Shown here: in pieces, positions 56,758 through 64,000 of the stretch
How positions within the stretch are numbered: position 1 is the stretch's first letter
Layout of the letters: each line of letters opens with the position of its first letter
Origin: Vibrio ouci
GTDB lineage: Bacteria; Pseudomonadota; Gammaproteobacteria; Enterobacterales; Vibrionaceae
Length of the DNA stretch: 64,000 nucleotides
Direction: 5' to 3'
Assembly (NCBI RefSeq): GCF_004551525.1
Contig: NZ_SATR01000020.1
Span: 82,725-146,724, forward strand
Made by a program: the position numbers and the translations under genes
The notes under the pieces: generated by a model
Database searches by the model: none
Told to the model about the DNA's origin: nothing
Seen by the model: only the letters and a program-made list of their open reading frames with translations

Positions 56758-58188
56758 TTACTTTTTCTTTTTCACAGCTTTCTTGTTCGGAAGGTCAGTA
56801 ATTGAACCTTCAAATACTTCAGCAGCTAGACCCACAGACTCGTGTAGAGTTGGGTGAGCGTGGATAGTTAGCGCGATATCTTCAGCATCACAACCCATCT
56901 CAATTGCTAGACCGATTTCACCTAGTAGTTCGCCACCGTTAGTACCAACGATTGCACCACCAATTACACGGTGAGTATCTTTGTCGAAGATCATCTTCGT
57001 CATACCGTCTGCACAGTCAGATGCGATTGCACGACCAGAAGCAGCCCAAGGGAAAGTCGCAACTTCGTAGTTGATGCCTTCAGCTTTTGCTTCTTTCTCA
57101 GTCTTACCAACCCATGCAACTTCTGGCTCAGTGTAAGCGATTGATGGAATTACTTTAGGGTCGAAGTAGTGCTTCTTACCAGAGATAACTTCTGCCGCTA
57201 CGTGACCTTCATGCACACCTTTGTGAGCAAGCATTGGTTGACCAACTACGTCACCGATCGCGTGGATGTGAGGAACGTTTGTACGCATCTGCTTATCAAC
57301 GTTGATGAAGCCACGCTCGTCAACTTCGATACCCGCTTTTTCAGCATCGATAAGTGCACCATTTGGAACACGACCGATAGCAACAAGAACTGCATCGTAA
57401 CGCTCAGCTTCTGCTGGCGCTTTCTTGCCTTCCATTGAAACGTAGATACCGTCTTCTTTCGCTTCAACTGCTGTTACTTTCGTCTCAAGCATTAGCTTGA
57501 ATTTGTCTTTAATACGCTTAGTGAAGACTTTAACGATGTCTTTATCCGCCGCAGGAATAACCTGGTCGAACATTTCAACAACTTCAACTTTAGAACCTAG
57601 AGAGTGGTAAACCGTACCCATTTCTAGACCGATGATACCACCACCCATGATAAGCAGTTTTTCTGGTACTTCTTTCAGCTCTAGCGCGTCAGTTGAATCC
57701 CAAATACGTGGGTCTTCATGTGGGATGAACGGCAGTTTGATTGGGCGAGAACCCGCAGCAACGATAGCGTTGTCGAAGTTAACAACTGTCGGCTCACCTT
57801 CGCCTTCTACAAGGATAGAGTTAGGGCCAGTGAATTTACCGTAACCGTTAACAACAGTAACGTTACGCATCTTAGCCATACCACCAAGACCGCCAGTCAG
57901 TTGGTTTACAACTTTCTCTTTCCAGATACGGATCTTGTTGATGTCAGTTTGTGGTTCGCCAAACACGACGCCGTGGTCAGCCATAGCTTTTGCTTCTTCG
58001 ATTACTTTAGAAACGTGAAGAAGTGCTTTTGATGGAATACAACCAACGTTTAGACATACACCACCAAGAGTGCTGTAACGTTCAACTAGTACTGTTTCTA
58101 GACCTAAGTCTGCACAACGGAATGCAGCTGAGTAACCAGCAGGACCAGAACCAAGTACAACAACTTGGGCTTTAATTTCTTTGCTCAT
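56758..58188 (-). CDS. lpd: Dihydrolipoyl dehydrogenase (E3)
   Basis: 476 residues (E. coli 474). FAD-binding GSGPAGYSAAFRCADLG, redox disulfide GGVCLNVGCIPSK, NAD motif GGGIIGLEMG, and the C-terminal His-Glu pair in HAHPTLHES. It reoxidises lipoyl groups of the pyruvate and 2-oxoglutarate dehydrogenases. It follows aceF across 242 bp with a hairpin, so it probably also has its own promoter, as in E. coli. The basic tail KKAVKKKK closes the protein. Confidence 0.97.
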   Translation of the reverse strand: MSKEIKAQVVVLGSGPAGYSAAFRCADLGLETVLVERYSTLGGVCLNVGCIPSKALLHVSKVIEEAKAMADHGVVFGEPQTDINKIRIWKEKVVNQLTGGLGGMAKMRNVTVVNGYGKFTGPNSILVEGEGEPTVVNFDNAIVAAGSRPIKLPFIPHEDPRIWDSTDALELKEVPEKLLIMGGGIIGLEMGTVYHSLGSKVEVVEMFDQVIPAADKDIVKVFTKRIKDKFKLMLETKVTAVEAKEDGIYVSMEGKKAPAEAERYDAVLVAIGRVPNGALIDAEKAGIEVDERGFINVDKQMRTNVPHIHAIGDVVGQPMLAHKGVHEGHVAAEVISGKKHYFDPKVIPSIAYTEPEVAWVGKTEKEAKAEGINYEVATFPWAASGRAIASDCADGMTKMIFDKDTHRVIGGAIVGTNGGELLGEIGLAIEMGCDAEDIALTIHAHPTLHESVGLAAEVFEGSITDLPNKKAVKKKK

Positions 58189-58387
58189 TGTGACCTCTTG
58201 TAGTCATTATCCCTAACAGGCTGAGTAGATGTTCTTAAATTATTAGGCTTTCAAACGGTCAACATTTTACAGAGTTGTTAACAGTGTGAAAGTAGCTTTA
58301 AGTTAGCCTGTGAGCTAGACAACAATTCACCTTTCAGTTTCTGAAAGAGGATTGAAAATGCTGTCTAAAATTATTCTTTGTATAAAG

Positions 58388-58417
58388 AATTAAGGTGACT
58401 CGAAAGTCACCTTAATT
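58388..58417 (-). other. Hairpin between aceF and lpd
   Basis: AATTAAGGTGACT (58388-58400) pairs perfectly with AGTCACCTTAATT (58405-58417). On the minus strand the loop is TTCG, a stable tetraloop. The bases after it are CTTTATAC, a poor T-run, so partial termination or 3'-end protection of aceEF mRNA is likely. Confidence 0.75.
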
Positions 58418-58430
58418 GCTACTTTCTAAA

Positions 58431-60029
58431 TTACAGTACTAGACGACGAATGTCAGATAGTGCGCCATTTAGGAAAGTGATAAAGCGTGCACCTTCAGCA
58501 CCATCGATCACACGGTGGTCGTATGATAGAGACAGTGGAAGTTGTAGGCGTGGTTCGAATTCTTTACCGTTCCACACAGGCTTCATTTCAGACTTAGATA
58601 CACCTAGGATACCTACTTCTGGAGCGTTTACGATTGGCGTAAATGCTGTACCGCCGATACCACCAAGGCTAGAGATTGTGAAACAACCGCCTTGCATATC
58701 GCCAGCTGTTAGCTTACCAGCACGTGCTTTCTTAGAAATCGCCATTAGCTCTTCAGATAGCTCGTAGATGCCTTTCTTGTTCACGTCTTTGAATACAGGA
58801 ACAACTAGACCGTTAGGCGTATCTACTGCGATACCGATGTTCACGTATTTCTTCAGAATGATGCTTTCGCCATCTTCAGATAGAGAAGAGTTGAACGCTG
58901 GGAACGCTTCAAGTGCTTTAGCCGCTGCTTTCATGATGAACACAAGTGGAGTGATCTTCATGCCAGTGTCTTTCTTCGCTTCGATAGCGTTCTGCTCTTT
59001 ACGGAATGCTTCTAGCTCAGTGATGTCAGCGTTGTCCCACTGTGTAACGTGAGGGATCATTACCCAGTTGCGGTGTAGGTTAGCACCTGAGATCTTCTTG
59101 ATCTTAGAAAGCTTCTGAACTTCCGTTTCACCGAACTTGCTGAAATCAACTTTTGGCCAAGGTAGTAGACCAAGAGCAGCGCCGTCGCCTTTGCCAGATG
59201 CTGCTGCACCTGCGCCAGATTCAAGACGCTTAAGTGCATCTTTAACGTAAGCTTGAACGTCTTCTTTAAGGATACGGCTCTTACGACCAGTACCTTTAAC
59301 CTTAGAAAGGTTAACGCCGAATTCACGAGCAAGACGACGAACAACTGGAGACGCGTGCGCGTAATCGTTATTTTCTTCGAAACCAGAGCCTTGGAAATCG
59401 CCAGTCGCTGCTGGAGCTTCAGCTTTAGGAGCTGGTGCTGCCGCAGGTGCCGCTGCTTGAGCAGGCGCTGCTACTGGTGCCGGAGCTGCGCCTGCAACTT
59501 CGAATACCATGATTAGAGAACCCGTTGTTACTTTATCGCCAGCCGCAACTTTGATCTCTTTTAGAGTACCAGCGAATGGTGCTGGAACTTCCATAGACGC
59601 TTTATCGCCTTCAACAGTAAGAAGAGATTGCTCTTCTTCAATGCTGTCACCGATTGCAACCATGATTTCAGTAACTTCTACTTCGTCGCCACCGATATCT
59701 GGAACGTGAACTTCTTTAAGCTCTGCCGCTGCTGCTGGAGCTGGAGCCGCTGCTGGAGCCGCTTCTGCCGCAGGAGCAGGTGCAGCATCAGCTGCACCTT
59801 CGGCTTCGAAAATCATGATTAGAGAACCAGTAGAAACTGAATCGCCTTCAGCTACTTTGATTTCTTTAACAATACCTGCTTGAGACGCTGGAACTTCCAT
59901 AGAAGCTTTGTCGCCTTCAACAGTGATCAGAGACTGCTCTTCTTCAACCTTGTCGCCAACGCTTACAAGAATCTCAGTAACTTCAACCTCATCCGCACCG
60001 ATGTCAGGTACATTAATTTCGATTGCCAT
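58431..60029 (-). CDS. aceF: Pyruvate dehydrogenase E2, two lipoyl domains
   Basis: 532-residue dihydrolipoyl acetyltransferase. Two N-terminal lipoyl domains (about 1-76 and 104-180) with lipoyl lysines 41 and 143, each in [10 protein letters not shown]; Ala/Pro-rich linkers; the peripheral subunit-binding domain (about 228-265, [21 protein letters not shown]); and the acetyltransferase core with [12 protein letters not shown]. coli AceF has three lipoyl domains and 630 residues, so one repeat is absent here. It is 30 nt after aceE. Confidence 0.96.
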   Translation of the reverse strand: MAIEINVPDIGADEVEVTEILVSVGDKVEEEQSLITVEGDKASMEVPASQAGIVKEIKVAEGDSVSTGSLIMIFEAEGAADAAPAPAAEAAPAAAPAPAAAAELKEVHVPDIGGDEVEVTEIMVAIGDSIEEEQSLLTVEGDKASMEVPAPFAGTLKEIKVAAGDKVTTGSLIMVFEVAGAAPAPVAAPAQAAAPAAAPAPKAEAPAATGDFQGSGFEENNDYAHASPVVRRLAREFGVNLSKVKGTGRKSRILKEDVQAYVKDALKRLESGAGAAASGKGDGAALGLLPWPKVDFSKFGETEVQKLSKIKKISGANLHRNWVMIPHVTQWDNADITELEAFRKEQNAIEAKKDTGMKITPLVFIMKAAAKALEAFPAFNSSLSEDGESIILKKYVNIGIAVDTPNGLVVPVFKDVNKKGIYELSEELMAISKKARAGKLTAGDMQGGCFTISSLGGIGGTAFTPIVNAPEVGILGVSKSEMKPVWNGKEFEPRLQLPLSLSYDHRVIDGAEGARFITFLNGALSDIRRLVL

Positions 60030-60059
60030 TGCTTATTTACCTTCTAGTTAAGCGCTGTA

Positions 60060-62723
60060 TTAAGCGTATTGTGGGTTTGTTTTTTCTGTGTCGATATCAA
60101 ACTTAGCAATTGCCTCAGCAACTACAGACTTCTCGATATCACCACGTTTAACTAGCTCAGTCAGAGCTGCAACCACTACGTAACCTGCATTCACTTCGAA
60201 GTGACGACGTAGGTTTGCACGGCTGTCTGAACGACCGAAGCCGTCAGTACCAAGTACTTTGTAAGACTCAGTAGGCATGAATGCACGTACTTGCTCAGCG
60301 TAGTTCTTCATGTAGTCGGTCGCCGCGATTGCTGGCTCTTTACCTAGTACAGTTGTGATGTAAGGTACTTTCGCTTCTGCTTCTGGGTGAAGCATGTTGT
60401 AACGCTCTGCGTCTTGACCGTCACGAGTAAGCTCGTTGAACGATGTTACAGAGAATACGTCAGATGCGATGCCGTACTCTTCGCTTAGGATAGTCGCTGC
60501 TTTACGTACTTCGTTCATGATAGTACCAGAGCTCATTAGCTGAACTTTACCCTTAGCACCTTCATGAGACTCAAGCTTGTAGATACCCTTACGGATGCCT
60601 TCTTCAGCGCCTTCTGGCATTGCTGGCATTGCGTAGTTTTCATTCATTACTGTTAGGTAGTAGTAAATGTTTTCTTGCTCAGGACCGTACATACGACGAA
60701 TACCGTCTTGCATGATTACTGCTAGCTCGTAAGCGAATGTTGGATCGTAAGAGATACAGTTAGGGATAGTGTTCGCTTGAATGTGCGAGTGACCATCTTC
60801 GTGCTGTAGACCTTCACCGTTAAGTGTTGTACGACCTGCTGTAGCGCCTAATAGGAAGCCACGAGCTTGTTGGTCACCTGCTAGCCATGCCATGTCACCA
60901 ATACGTTGGAAACCGAACATTGAGTAGTAGATGTAGAACGGGATCATAGGCAGATCGTTTGTGCTGTAAGAAGTAGCAGCAGCAACCCAAGATGCCATTG
61001 AACCTAGTTCGTTGATACCTTCTTGAAGAACTTGGCCAGATGTTGCTTCTTTGTAGTAAGAAACGATGCCTTTATCTTCAGGTGTGTATTCTTGACCGTC
61101 TGGGTTGTAGATACCCACTTGACGGAATAGACCTTCCATACCGAACGTACGAGCTTCATCACAGATGATAGGAACAATGTTCTTACCGATGTTCTTGTCT
61201 TTCAGTAGGATATTTAGCGTACGTACGTAAGCCATAGTCGTAGAGATATCACGCTTCTGCTCACCTAGAAGTGGAGCAAATGCATCTAGCTCTGGTACTT
61301 TAAATTCTTGAGTGAATTTAGGTAGACGTGCTGGAGTGTAACCTTTAAGCGCGTTACGACGTGCGTGTAGGTATTCGTACTCAGCAGAGCCTTCTTCTAG
61401 TTTCAGGTACGGAAGCTCAGCCACTTTCTCATCAGAAAGAATGTCTTGTAGGCCTAGACGATCACGTAGGTATTGAACGTGAGTCATGTCCATCTTCTTA
61501 ACACCGTGTGCGATGTTCTTACCTTCAGCTGCTTCACCCATGCCGTAACCTTTAACAGTCTTAGCTAGGATTACTGTTGGCTTACCACCAGTCTCTTTTG
61601 CATTGTTGAATGCAGCGAACAGTTTAGAAGAATCATGACCACCACGCTTCAGTTCGAAGATTTGGTCATCAGTCATGTCTGCAACTAGTGCAGCTGTCTC
61701 TGGGTACTTACCAAAGAAGTGCTCACGTACGTATGCGCCATCTTTAGATTTGAATGTTTGGTAGTCGCCATCGATCGTTTCGTTCATAAGCTGTAGTAGC
61801 TTACCAGTCGTATCTTTAGCTAGTAGTGCATCCCAGTTGTTACCCCAGATAACTTTAACTACGTTCCAACCTGCACCTTTGAATAGACCTTCAAGTTCTT
61901 GAATGATCTTACCGTTACCCATTACAGGACCGTCTAGACGCTGAAGGTTACAGTTGATTAGGAAACATAGGTTGTCTAGCTTCTCACGCGCAGCGAAAGA
62001 GATAGCACCACGTGATTCTGGCTCATCCATCTCACCGTCGCCTAGGAAAGCGTATACACGTTGAGCTGAAGTATCTTTCAGACCACGACCATTTAGGTAC
62101 TTAAGGAAGCGCGCTTGGTAGATCGCAGAGATTGGGCCAAGACCCATAGATACTGTCGGGAACTGCCAGAACTCAGGCATTAGTTTAGGGTGTGGGTATG
62201 ATGGGATACCTTTACCGTCTACTTCTTGACGGAAGTTATCTAGCTGCTCTTCAGTTAGACGACCTTCAACGAATGCACGTGAGTAGATACCTGGTGAGAT
62301 GTGACCTTGGTAATAAACTAGATCGCCACCGTCCGTCTCATTTGGAGCGCGGAAGAAGTGGTTGAAACATACTTCATAGAATGCAGCCGCTGACTGGTAA
62401 GAAGCCATGTGACCACCTAGGTCTAGGTCTTTCTTAGATGCACGCAATACGATCATGATTGCGTTCCAGCGAATGATTGAGCGAATACGACGTTCAAGAG
62501 TCACATCACCAGGGTATGCTGGCTCTTGTGCTGCTGGAATCGTGTTGATGTAGTTAGTGTTGATACCAGTTGGCATATCAACGCCGTCTAGACGTGCTTT
62601 TTCTAGAACGGTTTCTAGTAGAAACTGTGCACGTTCTACACCTTCTTCACGTACTACTGACTCTAGGGCTTCTAGCCAATCTTGAGTTTCCAGTGCGTCT
62701 ACGTCATGCTTCATGTCAGACAT
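60060..62723 (-). CDS. aceE: Pyruvate dehydrogenase E1
   Basis: 887 residues, identical in length to E. coli AceE (887). Homodimeric E1. Thiamine-diphosphate motif GDGEMDEPES... continuing to the Asn region (FLINCNLQRLDGP). It decarboxylates pyruvate and hands acetyl to AceF. It follows pdhR by 48 nt in one operon. Strong codon bias. Confidence 0.97.
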   Translation of the reverse strand: MSDMKHDVDALETQDWLEALESVVREEGVERAQFLLETVLEKARLDGVDMPTGINTNYINTIPAAQEPAYPGDVTLERRIRSIIRWNAIMIVLRASKKDLDLGGHMASYQSAAAFYEVCFNHFFRAPNETDGGDLVYYQGHISPGIYSRAFVEGRLTEEQLDNFRQEVDGKGIPSYPHPKLMPEFWQFPTVSMGLGPISAIYQARFLKYLNGRGLKDTSAQRVYAFLGDGEMDEPESRGAISFAAREKLDNLCFLINCNLQRLDGPVMGNGKIIQELEGLFKGAGWNVVKVIWGNNWDALLAKDTTGKLLQLMNETIDGDYQTFKSKDGAYVREHFFGKYPETAALVADMTDDQIFELKRGGHDSSKLFAAFNNAKETGGKPTVILAKTVKGYGMGEAAEGKNIAHGVKKMDMTHVQYLRDRLGLQDILSDEKVAELPYLKLEEGSAEYEYLHARRNALKGYTPARLPKFTQEFKVPELDAFAPLLGEQKRDISTTMAYVRTLNILLKDKNIGKNIVPIICDEARTFGMEGLFRQVGIYNPDGQEYTPEDKGIVSYYKEATSGQVLQEGINELGSMASWVAAATSYSTNDLPMIPFYIYYSMFGFQRIGDMAWLAGDQQARGFLLGATAGRTTLNGEGLQHEDGHSHIQANTIPNCISYDPTFAYELAVIMQDGIRRMYGPEQENIYYYLTVMNENYAMPAMPEGAEEGIRKGIYKLESHEGAKGKVQLMSSGTIMNEVRKAATILSEEYGIASDVFSVTSFNELTRDGQDAERYNMLHPEAEAKVPYITTVLGKEPAIAATDYMKNYAEQVRAFMPTESYKVLGTDGFGRSDSRANLRRHFEVNAGYVVVAALTELVKRGDIEKSVVAEAIAKFDIDTEKTNPQYA

Positions 62724-62771
62724 GGCGATCTATCCTTCTGTTGGTTGGATCTAGTTATTTACGCAACGACC

Positions 62772-63539
62772 TTAAGAGTCGTTACCTTGTTGAATTCGAC
62801 GCAAAGAACGCTCTCTGCGCGACTCTTCACGAGTCAAATCCAACAATGTTTCTTCGATATAAGCTAAGTGTGAGTGACACATTTCACGCGCCTGTTCAGG
62901 CTGACCAGAAACGATCGCATCCACAATATTAGCTCGATGTTTACTTACTTTTTCGACCACTTCATCGCGGCGACGTAAGAGCTTTAAATTCTGTAAGACA
63001 TTTTGCTCAAGCAAAGGCGCTAGGCTACGAACAATATGTAGAAGCACCACGTTGTGAGCTGCTTCAGTTAAAGCAATCAGAAACTGCATAACTGCAGCCG
63101 CTTCTGCTTCGACATTCTTCTTAGTCTGCTCTTCGCTGATATTCTTCAGGCAAGCCTGAATACGCTCAAAGTCTTCGTCGGTACCACGAACCGCTGCAAA
63201 ATAAGCGGAAATACCTTCCATCGCATGACGCGTTTCTAGTAAATCCAGCTGTGTCTCAGAGTGGCTAGACAATAAATTTAGCAGAGGATCTGAAAAGCTG
63301 GTCCAGATGTTCTCGCTAACGAATGTGCCACCACCCTGACGACGAGTAAGAAGACGTTTAGCTTCAAGGCGTTGAATTGCCTCACGGATTGATGGACGGG
63401 ATACATCGAACTGCTTTGCCAGCTCACGCTCTGGCGGCAACTGCTGCCCCGGAGACAATGTTCCTTCCACAATCAGCCTTTCTAATTCTTGTTCAATAAC
63501 ATCAGAAAGTTTTGGCTGACGAATCCTTTGATAAGCCAT
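62772..63539 (-). CDS. pdhR: Pyruvate dehydrogenase repressor PdhR
   Basis: 255-residue GntR/FadR-family regulator (E. coli PdhR 254). N-terminal winged HTH (about 8-72; [20 protein letters not shown] and [14 protein letters not shown]), then the FCD effector domain. Pyruvate binding releases it from DNA. Its promoter carries two perfect PdhR-type operators, so autoregulation and control of aceEF are expected. Confidence 0.96.
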   Translation of the reverse strand: MAYQRIRQPKLSDVIEQELERLIVEGTLSPGQQLPPERELAKQFDVSRPSIREAIQRLEAKRLLTRRQGGGTFVSENIWTSFSDPLLNLLSSHSETQLDLLETRHAMEGISAYFAAVRGTDEDFERIQACLKNISEEQTKKNVEAEAAAVMQFLIALTEAAHNVVLLHIVRSLAPLLEQNVLQNLKLLRRRDEVVEKVSKHRANIVDAIVSGQPEQAREMCHSHLAYIEETLLDLTREESRRERSLRRIQQGNDS

Positions 63540-63567
63540 AGTTATTGTTCTTCTACTCTTTGCAGGT

Positions 63568-63584
63568 AATTGGTAATACCAATT
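63568..63584 (-). promoter_or_regulatory. PdhR operator 1
   Basis: Perfect 7-3-7 palindrome AATTGGTAATACCAATT, matching the PdhR consensus AATTGGT-N3-ACCAATT. It lies about +13 to +29 from the predicted start, close to the reported position at the E. coli pdhR promoter. Confidence 0.85.
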
Positions 63585-63603
63585 TTAAGTTGGCAGGAAA
63601 ATT

Positions 63604-63632
63604 AACATAATTAAAACGCAAGTTCCAGTCAA
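63604..63632 (-). promoter_or_regulatory. Predicted sigma-70 promoter of pdhR-aceEF
   Basis: Minus strand -35 TTGACT (63632-63627), 17-nt spacer, -10 TATGTT (63609-63604). Predicted start near 63597, about 58 nt before the pdhR ATG. Confidence 0.6.
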
Positions 63633-63704
63633 AAATTGACCCAAATCATAGAACGAGTGACGTATAAACACTTTGATAACAATAGTCGATTAAAACAGCA
63701 ATCA

Positions 63705-63721
63705 AATTGGTCTGACCAATT
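63705..63721 (-). promoter_or_regulatory. PdhR operator 2
   Basis: Second perfect 7-3-7 palindrome AATTGGTCTGACCAATT, 137 bp upstream of operator 1, about 110-125 bp before the predicted start. Confidence 0.8.
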
Positions 63722-63864
63722 ACAAAATATAAACAGATGGGGAAAAATCGTGCCAGCCATCACAGTTTGATTGGTAAGTTTTAAATAAATATGAAAGGTT
63801 ATTAGGGAATGAGAAGAAAAGTTCGAGGGGATAGATGATTTACAAGAGTAAAACTTTGAGACAA

Positions 63865-63970
63865 CTGTCATCCTCAAGAGTGAGGTACAAACGAGTTGGA
63901 GCTCTCTTAAAGCCTGTAGAAAACCTTTTGAGATTCCCTACTCACTCCTTCGTCGCTCTATGGAATGACA
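63865..63970. repeat. Single copy of the TGTCA/TGACA intergenic repeat
   Basis: About 106 bp starting CTGTCATCCTCAAGAGTGAG and ending TCTATGGAATGACA, the same element as the 49913-50310 array. The ends TGTCAT/ATGACA are inverted. The middle is more diverged than in the array. It lies 325 bp upstream of pdhR. The 63722-63864 stretch shows no gene. Confidence 0.8.
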
Positions 63971-64000
63971 ATTCAGATATCAAACCATACGAAGCAACGT

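Noticed and set aside
63629..63877. 82-codon minus-strand frame upstream of pdhR
   Set aside because: It overlaps the predicted -35 element, the far PdhR operator and the repeat, and has no RBS; it looks like chance.

Overview
The window is chromosomal DNA of a Vibrio. Evidence: the chitin sensor ChiS beside a (GlcNAc)2 catabolic operon, a quorum-sensing master regulator of the LuxR/HapR family between hpt and lpd, and a set of Vibrio housekeeping blocks. The regulator is closer to the LuxR/SmcR/OpaR type than to HapR as I recall those sequences, so a non-cholera Vibrio is likely. I saw no phage, integron, transposase, rRNA or tRNA; the window is almost entirely core genome.

Layout. 1-4600 (minus): an RND efflux pump (permease cut by the window edge, plus adaptor) and erpA. 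4848-8595 (plus): hemL, an AI-2E-family permease and rsmC, with an unlisted 39-residue membrane ORF on the minus strand at 6182-6301. 8806-27292 (plus): chiS, then a nine-gene chitin-disaccharide operon: periplasmic binding protein, two permeases, two ATPases, GH9, glucosamine kinase, GH20, chitobiose phosphorylase and a hexosamine-phosphate mutase. Together they import (GlcNAc)2 and turn it into hexosamine phosphates. 27349-31251 (minus): ferric-iron ABC transporter fbpABC with a Fur-like box. 31396-36363 (minus): amtB, glnK, yacL and acnB; glnK has a sigma-54 promoter with two NtrC-like sites. 36665-43875 (minus): a patatin/beta-barrel protein, mrcB and hrpB. 43938-49858 (plus): sfsA, dksA, gluQ, pcnB, folK, panB and panC. 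50319-53848 (minus): a yadGH-type ABC exporter and a SulP anion transporter, with can divergent from it (54262-54930, plus). 55010-56472: hpt (minus) and luxR (plus). 56758-63539 (minus): lpd, aceF, aceE and pdhR, i.e. the pyruvate dehydrogenase locus under a promoter flanked by two perfect PdhR-type operators.

Repeats. Two ERIC-like palindromes of about 128 and 141 bp abut the stop codons of acnB and lpd. A second family of about 106 bp, ending TGTCA/TGACA, forms a 146-bp-period tandem array after panC and a single copy after pdhR.

No wholly new multi-gene system is evident. The best leads are regulatory: the structured, repeat-bearing leader of the chitin operon and the hairpins in its gaps; a terminator whose stem doubles as an NtrC-like site upstream of glnK; the doubled PdhR operators; and the small Cys-rich membrane ORF. 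All family assignments rest on motif recognition; no database search was run.
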